A stretch of 64,000 nucleotides of DNA, from NCBI GenBank assembly GCA_947503835.1, contig CANNFM010000006.1:62001-126000 (forward strand), given 5' to 3'. Origin of the DNA: an uncultured Aquimarina sp. (GTDB lineage: Bacteria; Bacteroidota; Bacteroidia; Flavobacteriales; Flavobacteriaceae). Made by a program: the position numbers and the translations under genes. Positions 33,757 through 43,753 of this stretch are shown here, piece by piece (within the stretch, counting starts at the first letter, position 1; each line of letters begins with the position of its first letter). A model generated the notes under the pieces. It saw only the letters and a list, made by a program, of their open reading frames with translations, had not been told where the DNA came from and made no database searches.

Positions 33757-34575
33757 GTGCATAAAGAATTTAATTGGCAACAAGGAAATATAAAAATATA
33801 TGCCCAATCCTGGCAAATCAAAAATCCAATGGCAATAGTATGCTTGGTTCACGGAATGGGTGAACACAGTTCTAGATATGCACATGTAGCTAGTTTTCTT
33901 AATAGTCAAGGTATTAACGTATATTCTTTTGATCATATTGGTCATGGTCGATCAGAAGGTAAAAGAGGGCACACCCCGACTTATGATTTTCTATTAGATA
34001 GTGTAGAAAAGATACTTTCTGTGGCTAGTAACGAAAACCAAAGCATACCCATATTTTTATATGGACACAGTATGGGCGGAAACGTTGTGGCCAATTATTT
34101 ACTTAGAAGAAGCCCTAAAATTAATGCCGCTATTTTATCAGCACCTTGGTTCACACTACCTTTTGAGCCTCCAAAATTTAAAGTAAGCTTGGCTAAATTT
34201 ATGAATAGAATTTATCCTGCATTTAGTGATACTACTAATTTAGATGTTACTGCTATTAGCAGAGATAAAAATGTGATTGATGCATATCGTAATGATAAAT
34301 TGGTTCACGGAAAAATTACTCCGGCTTTCTTTCTATCTTGTTTTGAAGCCGGAAAATGGGCAAAAAATAATGGACAAAAATTGAAGATCCCTACAATGGT
34401 TATGCATGGAACCGAGGATCGCCTTACAAGTTGTAATGGATCCAAAGAATTTGCATCTGCAAATGCATTGATTCACTTTAAAAGTTATAAAGGATTATAC
34501 CACGAACTACATAATGAACCAGAGCAACAGATAGTTTTGGAAGATGTGTTACAGTTTATAACCTCTACGTTATAA
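33757..34575 (+). CDS. Alpha/beta hydrolase, monoacylglycerol-lipase-like
   Basis: A 272-residue serine hydrolase with the S33 / Hydrolase_4 fold. The oxyanion motif is LVHGMGEHS, the nucleophile is Ser in YGHSMGG, the acid lies in MHGTEDRLTS, and the catalytic His in GLYHELHNE. The start is GTG at 33757, since an in-frame stop occurs five codons upstream and no ATG lies between. It likely cleaves monoacylglycerols or related esters. It is a single gene between the tandem-barrel gene and the cysteine hydrolase gene. Confidence 0.85.
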   Translation: MHKEFNWQQGNIKIYAQSWQIKNPMAIVCLVHGMGEHSSRYAHVASFLNSQGINVYSFDHIGHGRSEGKRGHTPTYDFLLDSVEKILSVASNENQSIPIFLYGHSMGGNVVANYLLRRSPKINAAILSAPWFTLPFEPPKFKVSLAKFMNRIYPAFSDTTNLDVTAISRDKNVIDAYRNDKLVHGKITPAFFLSCFEAGKWAKNNGQKLKIPTMVMHGTEDRLTSCNGSKEFASANALIHFKSYKGLYHELHNEPEQQIVLEDVLQFITSTL

Positions 34576-34619
34576 TAGATGAATTGTATTAAGTATCAAA
34601 AAAGTATATGAGTCGTTTT

Positions 34620-35195
34620 TTAGAGTTGTATGTTTTTTAATAGAGATTCTGTAGATAAAATTGTTGCAAATTCATCTTTAAGACTTGCTATAGCAGTGTC
34701 ATGTATTAATTGCGCACTAAAATTCTCTCCATGTATTCCAACTTTATTAAAAGTAGCAGTAGCATCTTCAACTAAGTAGGTCTTAAAATCAAAATTACCA
34801 GCCATTCGGGTAGTGGTAGATACACAATGATCAGTAGTTAGACCTGCGATGACCAGAGTATTGATGTTTTTGTTCTCTAATTGTTTTTGAAGATCTGTAC
34901 CAATAAAAGCACTATTGACTTCTTTTTCAATTACAAGTTCTCCGGTGATAGGTGTATTAAAATCCATAAACTCATTCCCCGGTTTGTCTTTAGAAAGTGG
35001 TGATGTAGGATTGGTAGAACAATGTTTAATATGAAATACAGGAAGGTTATGTGCTCTCCAAAATTTTAAAAGTTGCTCCATATTAATTTCGGCATTCAAA
35101 TTATTACGTTCACCACCCCAGTACTTAATATCGTCAAAACCTTTTTGAACATCGATTAGCATAAGTGCGGGATTATCATCTTTGTTGATTGTCAT
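34620..35195 (-). CDS. Cysteine hydrolase (isochorismatase / nicotinamidase family)
   Basis: A 191-residue hydrolase. The catalytic triad is visible: Asp in LMLIDVQKGF, Lys in FHIKHCS and Cys in GLTTDHCVSTT. Members hydrolyse isochorismate, nicotinamide or other amides; the exact substrate cannot be read, though GLTTDHCV resembles the nicotinamidase-like / YcaC group. It follows DUF2490 by only 6 bp and so belongs to that operon. Confidence 0.88.
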   Translation of the reverse strand: MTINKDDNPALMLIDVQKGFDDIKYWGGERNNLNAEINMEQLLKFWRAHNLPVFHIKHCSTNPTSPLSKDKPGNEFMDFNTPITGELVIEKEVNSAFIGTDLQKQLENKNINTLVIAGLTTDHCVSTTTRMAGNFDFKTYLVEDATATFNKVGIHGENFSAQLIHDTAIASLKDEFATILSTESLLKNIQL

Positions 35196-35201
35196 GCTGT
35201 T

Positions 35202-35885
35202 CTATTTAGTTTTTCTAAAGTCAGTATTATAAATAATTCCTAATTGCAAACGATCAAAATTAGCACCAGTAAAATGATTTTTGAGATACCCTAATTGTAC
35301 ACTAAAATTACTTTTTACAGTATATCCTACAGCTCCGTATAGACGGTTTTGTCCAAAAATAGGCTCTTGTAAATTGATAAAAACTTCATCATATACATTC
35401 AAAAACCATTTCTCATTAATGGGATACGTAAGTTGAAGACGATAACGTGCTCTGTGTTCTGTAAAATTATTAGTTTGTGTGTCGATGAATCGCTGTTCTA
35501 GACGATATCGATGCTCAAATTTGAATTTACCAACAGTATTTTTAAGAATAAATTGCTCAAATATTCTATGTTCATTAGAGTTCTCTTCATCAGGAAAATC
35601 TTCGAAAGTACCATCAGTATTTATATACCCATATCCTAAAGTGGCTATTGCATTGTCATTGATATGATAGTTTAATCCGGTTCTCAATAATAATTGATTA
35701 AATGAAGATGCTACCTCATAAAAACGAAATTGCGCCTCAGAGTGAATACTTAATTTATCGCTAATCTGGTTGGTGCCAAAATACATATACCAAGCACCCC
35801 AATCATCTTCACCTGTATCTTGGGCAACTGTGGTTATAGTTATTAATAAGAATGTTACTACTGAAATATATGTTCTAAATGTCAT
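35202..35885 (-). CDS. DUF2490 outer-membrane protein
   Basis: A 227-residue predicted outer-membrane barrel with a signal peptide (TTVAQ). The family pattern DDWGAWYMYFGTNQISDKLSIHSEAQFR and the end FDRLQLGIIYNTDFRK match DUF2490. It is 6 bp from the cysteine hydrolase gene and 56 bp from the sortilin-like gene, consistent with an operon beginning at 39932. No function is known. Confidence 0.82.
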   Translation of the reverse strand: MTFRTYISVVTFLLITITTVAQDTGEDDWGAWYMYFGTNQISDKLSIHSEAQFRFYEVASSFNQLLLRTGLNYHINDNAIATLGYGYINTDGTFEDFPDEENSNEHRIFEQFILKNTVGKFKFEHRYRLEQRFIDTQTNNFTEHRARYRLQLTYPINEKWFLNVYDEVFINLQEPIFGQNRLYGAVGYTVKSNFSVQLGYLKNHFTGANFDRLQLGIIYNTDFRKTK

Positions 35886-35941
35886 ATTTATAAATACTTA
35901 TAATGTGTTGATTTTGATTAAATAACTATCTTTAGTTTGCA

Positions 35942-38900
35942 TCAATCTAAACTAAAATTCTTTGTTTGCTTAAAAGGAGATATATTCGATTTCTCTATTG
36001 CTTCACGATAGGATTTCCAATTGTTATCAAAAAACTCATTCGTCTTTTTTAAAGCATCGTTTAGATCATCTTTGGCATATTTGATAAGAGTATTTTCTGT
36101 AGAAGTTAAACCATTTTGGCGACTACCGATATATCTGCTTGCTGTCTGAATGCGTTGCATAACATTTACTTCGGGGTTACGAGTTATTCCTTGTCGTTTA
36201 TCTTCTTTGCCAATGTAAATTGCAATAACACTATCAATTTTTTTGGTGATGTCTTTTGATAATTTTATCTGATCTTTATATTTCTTCTTATCTGATTTCT
36301 GAAGTTCCTTTTGATATTTAGAAGCTACCTCCTTACTTTCTACTAATTGTTTAACGGCATCAGCAGCAGTTTGAGTCATTTTTTCCAAATTTTTGGAAGC
36401 AGTGTAAATTTCATCAATATTTTTTTGAGTAACCTGTACCCTAGGATCACTCTTAATTTCTATGTCGGTTTCAGATTTTTGATCGCCATATTCCATCACT
36501 AGTTGGTATGTGCCTGGCTTTACAGCTATACCACCGGGTTCTCTATCTTGTTTTTCGACTTTTCGAGAAGGATTATCTACTCCTTTTTCATCCATTAACC
36601 ACGTTATTTTATGAAAACCAGTAGAATCTGGAGTTTTTTCCTTTAAGGTTCGTATTAAGCGATCATTATCATAAAATTTGAGATAAATAGAGTCCCATTT
36701 TACTTTACCTTTTTCTTTCTCATCATCTTCTATGTCTTCCTTCTTTTCTTTTTCTGTGTCCTCTTTTTTCTTTTCTTCTACTTGAAGATAATATGAAATA
36801 AGGGCTCCTTGATTACGATTTTTACCATTGTATAGTGCATCTCCTCCAAAACGAGTACCAGTTGGTTGCTGATATGCAGCTTGATACCCTACAGGAGGTT
36901 TAAAAAGTTGTAGCTTTTGATTTAAAACATTCTTATTTTTTGCTAAAGCTCTTAGTGGCCGTATATCGTCTAACACCCATGCCGCTCTACCAAAAGTGCC
37001 AATGACCAGATCATGTTCTCTAGGTTGAATTATTAAATCTTTTACAGAGACTGTAGGAAATCCTTTTGTCCATTTTGTCCAACTGCTTCCTGCATTTAAT
37101 GAAATGTATAATCCATCATCTGTACCTAAAAACAAAAGATTCTTTTCAATAGGATCTTCTACAATACTTAGCGCATAACTTTTTACATCATTTTGATCTA
37201 CGATACGTTTCCAGGTTTTCCCATAATCAGTGGTTCTAAACACGTATGGGATATAATTAAATCTTCTATAATCATTTGCCACTAAGAGTGCTTCGCCTTT
37301 ATTTTTGTTTGAAGCCTTGATTTGTACGATCCAACTTCCTTGCGGTAGTTCTTTTATATTTTTTGAAACATCTGTCCAGTTGGCACCTCCATTTTTAGTG
37401 ATATGTACTCGTCCATCATCTGTACCTACCCAAAGCATGTTTTCTTCTAAAACTGAAGGCTCTATTACAATAACTGTACAGTGATTTTCTGCACCAGTAG
37501 CATCCATCGTTAATCCACCACTTTCGGCCTGTTTTTGTTTATTGGGATCATTTGTAGTTAAATCTGGGGATATGATTTCCCAGGTAAGTCCTTTATCGAT
37601 ACTTTTATGTACGAATTGACTTCCAAAATACAGCGTACTATTGTCAAAAGGGTCAATATTTATTGCTGCATTCCAGTTAAAACGAAGTTTAACTTTTGGG
37701 TCAGAATGAATTGGCTTAACAATATAGTTATTACCAGTTTTCCAATCATATCTTAGCACAAATCCTTGTTGACTCATAGACCAACCATATCGTGAATCGT
37801 CTTTATCAGGAACCACATCAAATCCATCACCAAACGAGATTTCCTGCCAATAAGAATTGCGAATTCCTTGTGTTTTCCATACGTATGCAGGTCCCCTCCA
37901 ACTTCCGTTGTCTTGCATGCCACCATACACATTATAAGGAAACTCGTTGTCTACATTAATATGATAGAATTGAGCTACCGGAAGATTACCAATAAAACGC
38001 CATGTTTTTCCGCCATCACGTGTAATATTTAAACCACCATCATTACCATCAATCATGTAATTACCGTCATTAGGGTGAATCCACCAAGCATGATGATCAG
38101 GATGTATACCATTATCTACACCATATGCAGGCATAAGTTGAGAGAAATTCTTGCCTCCATCTTCAGAAACATTTACATAAGTAAATACAGAATACACTCT
38201 ATTTTCGTTTTGAGGATCCACAAAGATGTCAGAATAGTAAAAAGGTCGATTTCCTATATCATTCTTATCATTAACCTTTTTCCACTTAAATCCCCCATCG
38301 GTTGATTTATACAATGCATTTTTTTTGGCTTCAACTAAAGCATAGATAATATTCGGCTTATTTTTAGCAATAGCTAAACCAATTCGACCTAAATTTCCTT
38401 TAGGTAATCCATCCTTGTCGGTTCGTTGTTCCCAGGTTTTACCACCATCATGGGTAATATGTAGCCCAGAACCTTTACCTCCTGATGTAAAAAACCATGG
38501 ATCTCGTTTATGTTCCCATAATGCTACAATTAATTTATTTGGGTTTACAGGATCCATAATAAGATCTGCAGCTCCAGTTTTATTATTTGCGAATAGAATT
38601 TTATTCCATGTTACGCCTCCATCAGTGGTTTTAAATACTCCTCTTTCAGGATGTTCACCCCATGGAGACCCAATAGCTGCAATATATACAGTATTAGGAT
38701 CGGTGGGATCAATAATTATTCTATGAATATGTCGCGTTTTCTCTAATCCCATTGATATCCAATGTTTACCGCCATCTAGAGACTTGTATACGCCATATCC
38801 ACCATTAAGGCTATTTCTAGGGTTTCCTTCTCCCGTACCTACCCAGATTACCGAAGGATTAGATTGCTGTATGGCAACGGCCCCAATCGATGCAGTAGTT

Positions 38901-39145
38901 TCGTGATCAAAAATAGGTTCCCATTTTATACCTCCAGATGCAGATTTCCATAGTCCACCAGAAGCAGTTCCTGCATAAATAATATCAGGATCAGAGATGA
39001 CTACATCTATAGCAGTTACACGCCCACTCATTCCTCCAGGTCCAATATTACGCGGAGTAAGGTCTTTGATGAGATCCATAGAAAATTCTTGTGCAGATAC
39101 GATGAAGGTGAAGCCTAAAAAAAGAAGAAAGATATTTCTTTTCAT
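35942..39145 (-). CDS. Large exported BNR / sortilin-type beta-propeller protein
   Basis: A 1067-residue exported protein. After a signal peptide, BNR/VPS10 repeats form one or two beta-propellers: ASGGLWKSASGGIKWEPIF, DGGKHWISM, TTDGGVTWNKI and SLNAGSSWTKW (Asp-box motifs). A highly charged stretch (about 783-815, EEKKKEDTEKEKKEDIEDDE) and a helical tail follow. No T9SS domain is seen. It may bind or cleave glycans or peptides; the GH assignment used in databases for this family has no proven activity. It is 14 bp downstream of the MBL-fold gene. Confidence 0.83.
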   Translation of the reverse strand: MKRNIFLLFLGFTFIVSAQEFSMDLIKDLTPRNIGPGGMSGRVTAIDVVISDPDIIYAGTASGGLWKSASGGIKWEPIFDHETTASIGAVAIQQSNPSVIWVGTGEGNPRNSLNGGYGVYKSLDGGKHWISMGLEKTRHIHRIIIDPTDPNTVYIAAIGSPWGEHPERGVFKTTDGGVTWNKILFANNKTGAADLIMDPVNPNKLIVALWEHKRDPWFFTSGGKGSGLHITHDGGKTWEQRTDKDGLPKGNLGRIGLAIAKNKPNIIYALVEAKKNALYKSTDGGFKWKKVNDKNDIGNRPFYYSDIFVDPQNENRVYSVFTYVNVSEDGGKNFSQLMPAYGVDNGIHPDHHAWWIHPNDGNYMIDGNDGGLNITRDGGKTWRFIGNLPVAQFYHINVDNEFPYNVYGGMQDNGSWRGPAYVWKTQGIRNSYWQEISFGDGFDVVPDKDDSRYGWSMSQQGFVLRYDWKTGNNYIVKPIHSDPKVKLRFNWNAAINIDPFDNSTLYFGSQFVHKSIDKGLTWEIISPDLTTNDPNKQKQAESGGLTMDATGAENHCTVIVIEPSVLEENMLWVGTDDGRVHITKNGGANWTDVSKNIKELPQGSWIVQIKASNKNKGEALLVANDYRRFNYIPYVFRTTDYGKTWKRIVDQNDVKSYALSIVEDPIEKNLLFLGTDDGLYISLNAGSSWTKWTKGFPTVSVKDLIIQPREHDLVIGTFGRAAWVLDDIRPLRALAKNKNVLNQKLQLFKPPVGYQAAYQQPTGTRFGGDALYNGKNRNQGALISYYLQVEEKKKEDTEKEKKEDIEDDEKEKGKVKWDSIYLKFYDNDRLIRTLKEKTPDSTGFHKITWLMDEKGVDNPSRKVEKQDREPGGIAVKPGTYQLVMEYGDQKSETDIEIKSDPRVQVTQKNIDEIYTASKNLEKMTQTAADAVKQLVESKEVASKYQKELQKSDKKKYKDQIKLSKDITKKIDSVIAIYIGKEDKRQGITRNPEVNVMQRIQTASRYIGSRQNGLTSTENTLIKYAKDDLNDALKKTNEFFDNNWKSYREAIEKSNISPFKQTKNFSLD

Positions 39146-39158
39146 TGTTGTAATTAAA

Positions 39159-39932
39159 TTATAGTTGAATATGTTGTTCTAGTGCTGTTAAAAAATAAAC
39201 TTTGGGAAATCGACTCTTTAGGGATTGTAGCTCTTCTTTTTTTATTCGGGGTGAAATATGAGTAGCAACTACATGTTTTGGTTGTATATATTTTTCGATT
39301 AATCCTGAAGCTTGGGTATCCATAAGCATCCAATATGGAAGAATAGCAATATCTATTGATTCACTAACCAATTTTAATTGATCAAACAGCTGTATTTCTT
39401 CTAACCAATTTGTATCCCCAACATGTAGAATGTTCTTATTGGCTATATTAACAATATATCCTACATTCTCAACAGAGATATGTCTTTTTCCCGCATGATT
39501 AATTTTTAGCCCTGTAATTTTTAAATTTTTGAGATTGTGGGATTGTTTAGTATAATCTTTTGTGGTAATGGTAATCACTCGATCATCGAATTCTTCAAAA
39601 TTAGATGTAACTTGACTTGTGCCTACAAGAAATGTTTCTTTATTTAACTGAAGATAATTAGCAGAAAGTTCTTTGCTAAAATGATCACCATGATAGTGCG
39701 TAAATAATATGGCGTCGGGTTTTAGTATAGTTTTTATTTTATGAACGAGTTTTTTATCAGGGAAAAGATAATCTTCTCCATATTGTGTATGTAAACCATC
39801 GATTAAAAAGGAAGCTTGATCGCTAGAAATATATACTCCCATATTTCCAACATAGGTAAGAGTTAAATTTTCTTGCGAAAACCCAAGAAAACTATGAGTA
39901 ATAGTAATAAGAAAAAGAAGTATTTTTATCAC
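39159..39932 (-). CDS. MBL-fold metallo-hydrolase, exported
   Basis: A 257-residue metallo-beta-lactamase-fold hydrolase. The metal motif is FTHYHGDHFS, with further ligands in HVGDTNW and the final His in VVATHISPR. It has an N-terminal signal (THSFLGFSQEN). The start codon is GTG at 39932. It leads an operon that continues with the BNR/sortilin protein. The substrate is unknown. Confidence 0.85.
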   Translation of the reverse strand: MIKILLFLITITHSFLGFSQENLTLTYVGNMGVYISSDQASFLIDGLHTQYGEDYLFPDKKLVHKIKTILKPDAILFTHYHGDHFSKELSANYLQLNKETFLVGTSQVTSNFEEFDDRVITITTKDYTKQSHNLKNLKITGLKINHAGKRHISVENVGYIVNIANKNILHVGDTNWLEEIQLFDQLKLVSESIDIAILPYWMLMDTQASGLIEKYIQPKHVVATHISPRIKKEELQSLKSRFPKVYFLTALEQHIQL

Positions 39933-40042
39933 TTGACGCTGGATTGACTTTATGAGCTCTAAAGTTAATAAAATGGAAAAGTTAAAGTCTTAAAGCGATG
40001 TTAAGTAAATCTAATACCTTTTAAAGGTAAAACACAGTAATA

Positions 40043-40279
40043 ATGAGGTTTATAGAACTTACTCTTAAGAATCATACCATTGTTCATGGTTTTGATGCCA
40101 GAAATAAAGAAATAATAGAAGAAGTTGAAGCAGCCAACGCTTCTAAAAAGCTTGTTGCTATAGATAGAATTTTATCGGTGAGCGAAAATTTTATTCTAAT
40201 TCAATATGCATACGATAGAATCATTTATTGGGAGTATGAAGAAGATTATAAACACATAAAAAATATACTTCTACAATAA
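40043..40279 (+). CDS. Small soluble protein of unknown function, 78 aa
   Basis: A 78-residue acidic, soluble protein with no signal peptide. It ends in aromatic-rich IIYWEYEEDYKHIKNILLQ. A TACCTTTT box (one mismatch to the promoter consensus) at 40015-40022 precedes it. No family was recognised. It is convergent with the 120-residue gene, only 2 bp apart. The frame length and clean promoter suggest it is real. Confidence 0.6.
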   Translation: MRFIELTLKNHTIVHGFDARNKEIIEEVEAANASKKLVAIDRILSVSENFILIQYAYDRIIYWEYEEDYKHIKNILLQ

Positions 40280-40281
40280 CT

Positions 40282-40644
40282 TTACGGTATTATTATTTTA
40301 GAATTATCCCCAGTTCTGGCAGATATAAGTTTAAAATCTTTATTGACCTTAATGATAATCTTTTTACCTGTATGTAAATTGACCATTTTCCATCTAAAAC
40401 CATATGATGTTTCAAATATGGCCGACCTTGCCATTTTTCTTAAATCAATACCATCAATATTAGCAATAATCTCATTAGCCAAAAGATCTATACCTCTTTG
40501 TTTTTCTTCTTGAGGAGATAGCTTACGATCTCGTGGGTTTTGAATTTGATCTATCGTAATAGGCGATACAACATTTTTAACTAAAATATTTGGATACAGT
40601 AGTGTGCAAGAAAATATCAAAAGGGGTAGTATGTAATTTTTCAT
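40282..40644 (-). CDS. Exported protein of unknown function, 120 aa
   Basis: A 120-residue protein with a hydrophobic start (ILPLLIFSCTLLYP) that could be a lipoprotein signal with Cys13. The remainder is charged, with a beta-rich C-terminal half (YGFRWKMVNLHTGKKIIIKVNKDFKLI). No family was recognised. It stands alone, convergent with the 78-residue gene. Confidence 0.6.
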   Translation of the reverse strand: MKNYILPLLIFSCTLLYPNILVKNVVSPITIDQIQNPRDRKLSPQEEKQRGIDLLANEIIANIDGIDLRKMARSAIFETSYGFRWKMVNLHTGKKIIIKVNKDFKLISARTGDNSKIIIP

Positions 40645-40893
40645 AATTTGGGGTTTTAAGAATCACATACCATACTATAGTATGCAATTACACAAGCTTT
40701 AAATGTCTTTTCATATGTATTTGCAATAGTTCATTAACAATATATCTACATAGGGGTTATGTAAAATTAACGCTTAAAAGACCTCTTTATGATATTGTTT
40801 TGTTAAAAAAGAGTGAAATTTGTATTAAAATAGGGGTTTTTGTGCTTAAAAATTGAGGTTTTGATAAAACACCGTAAATTTAGTGCGGGTTTG

Positions 40894-42054
40894 TTATTCT
40901 TTTTTTTCTAAGCCATAAATTTCTCTTCCTAATTGAGCAAGAAAAGGAATTCCTATGTTGTCGTATTCATAGGTATTATCATTATAAATCCTATTGTTAT
41001 TGACATGTAATGTTGCAGAAAGAATAAACTCAATATTGTTTTTCGTGTCCTTTATATATGCACAATCGGTCAGATAACCATGTGCATAACCAACTTTATT
41101 AAAGATTTTAATATTCTCAGGGATGTCATTTTTGGTATCACCAAAAATGAAAAATTTGCAATAGGAGTCATAATATTTTATTTTATCATACCCAGCCTGA
41201 TGGGGTAATGTACTCATAGCATTTAAAACAAATTCATAATCGTTTGGGCTGATAGCGAAGCGTTGAGATTCTGAATACATTTCCGGAAACTGTAGACGCT
41301 TCATTGTTTCATGTAATGAGCGGAGAGGGAGATAATTGTTTTCAGAAAAATCTTTGGGTCTTGGGATTAATGTGTCATTATAAATATAACCTTTACCCTT
41401 TAAAAGTTTTTTTAATGATAATTTTGGTTGAGGTAAGTTTTCTATACTAGCTTGTTGGTATGTGGTATCACTACCTTGTATGTTTTCCTTAAAAAAGATA
41501 GGTTGGGTTTTTAAATTTTGAGAATGAAATGCTGATAATCGATGAGAGATCCTACCGGCAAGATTTTTGGATTTAAAATTTGCATTGATATAATCTTGTC
41601 CCAGAAACTCAAATAAACGGTTATACGCTTGATTAGAACTTACGGCAAAAATTTTTGTAATAGCCTCTTCAATAGAAGTATATAGCGTATCGTTTTTTGT
41701 TTTAAAACTTGTTTTTCGATTAATATTGATTCCTTCGTCTTGTAATTTTTTCATTTTTTCCAAAGCCATTAAAGCGACTGGAAACTTTACTGAACTCGCA
41801 GGGTAAAAGTATATACTATCATCTACATTGAACTCTAAATCTGTGAAGCTCACCTTTCCATTTTTATTTCTGTCGATTTTAGTATATAAAACCTGTAATT
41901 CATAGCCTTCAGGATTCTGCATCACTGTTTGAATAAATTTTGAGTCTGATTCAAGAGCAATTTCTAATGGGTTTTTTTCAGAACATGAAGTGATAAGAAC
42001 CATTAGTATTGATAATGGTATGATATGTTTTATATGATATCGAGATAAAAACAA
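40894..42054 (-). CDS. Class A beta-lactamase-like serine hydrolase, lipoprotein
   Basis: A 386-residue lipoprotein (LITSCSEKN lipobox). The penicillin-binding-type motifs are SxxK in ASSVKFPVALMAL, SxN in SSNQAYNRL, and KxG as KVGYAHG. The insert between motifs is long, so it resembles class A beta-lactamase-like serine hydrolases rather than a proven beta-lactamase. The start is TTG at 42054; no ATG upstream is in frame, and the next ATG would leave too short a signal. It is 12 bp after the M28 peptidase gene, hence co-transcribed. Confidence 0.82.
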   Translation of the reverse strand: MFLSRYHIKHIIPLSILMVLITSCSEKNPLEIALESDSKFIQTVMQNPEGYELQVLYTKIDRNKNGKVSFTDLEFNVDDSIYFYPASSVKFPVALMALEKMKKLQDEGININRKTSFKTKNDTLYTSIEEAITKIFAVSSNQAYNRLFEFLGQDYINANFKSKNLAGRISHRLSAFHSQNLKTQPIFFKENIQGSDTTYQQASIENLPQPKLSLKKLLKGKGYIYNDTLIPRPKDFSENNYLPLRSLHETMKRLQFPEMYSESQRFAISPNDYEFVLNAMSTLPHQAGYDKIKYYDSYCKFFIFGDTKNDIPENIKIFNKVGYAHGYLTDCAYIKDTKNNIEFILSATLHVNNNRIYNDNTYEYDNIGIPFLAQLGREIYGLEKKE

Positions 42055-42066
42055 AATGATGTTTAC

Positions 42067-43539
42067 TTATTTTTTATATAATTTTTTTCCTGCCTCATAA
42101 TATTTATCTCCTTCTACCCAAAATGGAGTTTTAGGATTATTCGCTATTTTTCTACATGCCAGAACATAAGATTGAAAAAATTTAAACAAATAATCATAAT
42201 CAACAGAATCTGGATTATCAGTTACCTGATGATAGTATTTGGTAATTTCTTCATTAAATGAAGTGAAACCCATACTAAAAGTAGGAGCAGGAATACCCTT
42301 TGCGGCAAAATTCACATTGTCTGATCGATCAAATAGTCCTTGTTCTGGTGCTGGATCATCGATAGCCTCTAGTCCAAATTTTTTGGTAGCCTCGGCAATA
42401 TCGTTTTGTGCTGTAGTTCTGTTTAACCCGATAATGGTGGCCTTGGTGATGTCGTTATACCCACCGTTGTCGCTATTAAAACAATATACCATTTGATCTA
42501 ATGGAATAACAGGATGCTCAACATACCATTTACTACCTAATAATCCTTTTTCTTCCCCTGTAAAAAGAATAAAAAGTGCAGATCTTTTGGTAGGATATTT
42601 TGCTATGTTTTCAGCTGCAGAAAGCACAGTTACTGTTCCTACTGCATTATCTCTGGCTCCGTTATAAATAGAGTCATTTTCTACTGGTACTCCTATGCCA
42701 ACATGGTCATAATGTGCAGAATAAATAACATATTCATTCTTAAGTTTTGGATCTGATCCTTCAACGACACCTACCACATTTTGAGAGTATACATTACTAT
42801 CCTTAAAGCCTTCTACTGTTATTTCTATATTTACTTCTTTGGTATCAGTAAAGAGTTTACTTATTTCTTCATTTTTATCATTGATCCATAGATGGGTAAA
42901 ATCATTTTTCTCTTCTTTATTAGAATTTGATAGAGACATTTTATCACCGTTAAAATAATGCTCCATTTGCGTTCTTGTCATATCATCTACATTACATATT
43001 TCGATGATGCCTAGTGCTCCTTTTTCTTTGGCTAGTTTACTTTTTTCCTTGGTTTTCGAAAAAGCTGCTCGTACTGCTCTTTCATCTTTACTCCCTATAA
43101 TACATATTACAAACTTTCCTGTAACATCTGCATCTTTGTAATCTTCTTCAAATCCGTGATTTAAGAAAACTGCCTTTCCTTTATAATTTGTATTGACTTG
43201 ATTTAAAGTTAGCACCTGTTTAAGGGTTAAATCGCCAGATTTAAACTCGGTTTTTGTTGCACCAGATGTTTTTTTGAGTTCTACAGGTTGTAAATAACTA
43301 GTATTGTTAGGAATAGGTTTCACTCCATAACTTCTTAGCATATTTGCCAGATATTGTGCAGCAATTTTATTTTCAGGGCTTCCGGTTTGTCTTCCTTTTA
43401 ACTCGTCTGAAGCTAAGAAATATATGTGCCCTTCAATTTTACTTTTAGAAACTGTAGATTTAACTTTTTCTACATCATCTTGCGCATAAACAGAAGCTGT
43501 AAAAGTAAGGAGTAAAGAAAATAGAATGAATTTTTTCAT
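42067..43539 (-). CDS. M28 family metallopeptidase, exported
   Basis: A 490-residue exported peptidase with a signal (TASVYAQ). A PA-like insert (about 130-200) is followed by the M28 catalytic domain with zinc ligands in SAHYDH, GARDNAVGT, TGEEKGLLGS and SDNVNFAAKG. It would remove N-terminal amino acids from peptides in the periplasm or outside. It leads a two-gene operon with the serine hydrolase lipoprotein. A -7 box TATCTTTG is at 43609-43616. Confidence 0.9.
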   Translation of the reverse strand: MKKFILFSLLLTFTASVYAQDDVEKVKSTVSKSKIEGHIYFLASDELKGRQTGSPENKIAAQYLANMLRSYGVKPIPNNTSYLQPVELKKTSGATKTEFKSGDLTLKQVLTLNQVNTNYKGKAVFLNHGFEEDYKDADVTGKFVICIIGSKDERAVRAAFSKTKEKSKLAKEKGALGIIEICNVDDMTRTQMEHYFNGDKMSLSNSNKEEKNDFTHLWINDKNEEISKLFTDTKEVNIEITVEGFKDSNVYSQNVVGVVEGSDPKLKNEYVIYSAHYDHVGIGVPVENDSIYNGARDNAVGTVTVLSAAENIAKYPTKRSALFILFTGEEKGLLGSKWYVEHPVIPLDQMVYCFNSDNGGYNDITKATIIGLNRTTAQNDIAEATKKFGLEAIDDPAPEQGLFDRSDNVNFAAKGIPAPTFSMGFTSFNEEITKYYHQVTDNPDSVDYDYLFKFFQSYVLACRKIANNPKTPFWVEGDKYYEAGKKLYKK

Positions 43540-43608
43540 AAGATGATAATGTTTGATAGTAATGATTGATGCTTGTCATACTACTTTATATCTGTATAAC
43601 TTTCATCT

Positions 43609-43616
43609 CAAAGATA
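43609..43616 (-). promoter_or_regulatory. -7 element (TATCTTTG) of the M28 peptidase gene
   Basis: On the minus strand TATCTTTG is an exact match to TAnnTTTG, about 70 nt upstream of the ATG at 43539. No well-placed -33 TTG was found. Confidence 0.45.
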
Positions 43617-43753
43617 GCAATTGTTGGCAAATTGTAATTTGATTGTATTATAATGTTGGTTTATATCTATAATTATCCAAAACAAATGTTAATTCTTATT
43701 TCTTAAATACAGTAAGTGCCTTTATCTTTTATAAAATATGCTAACTTTAATGT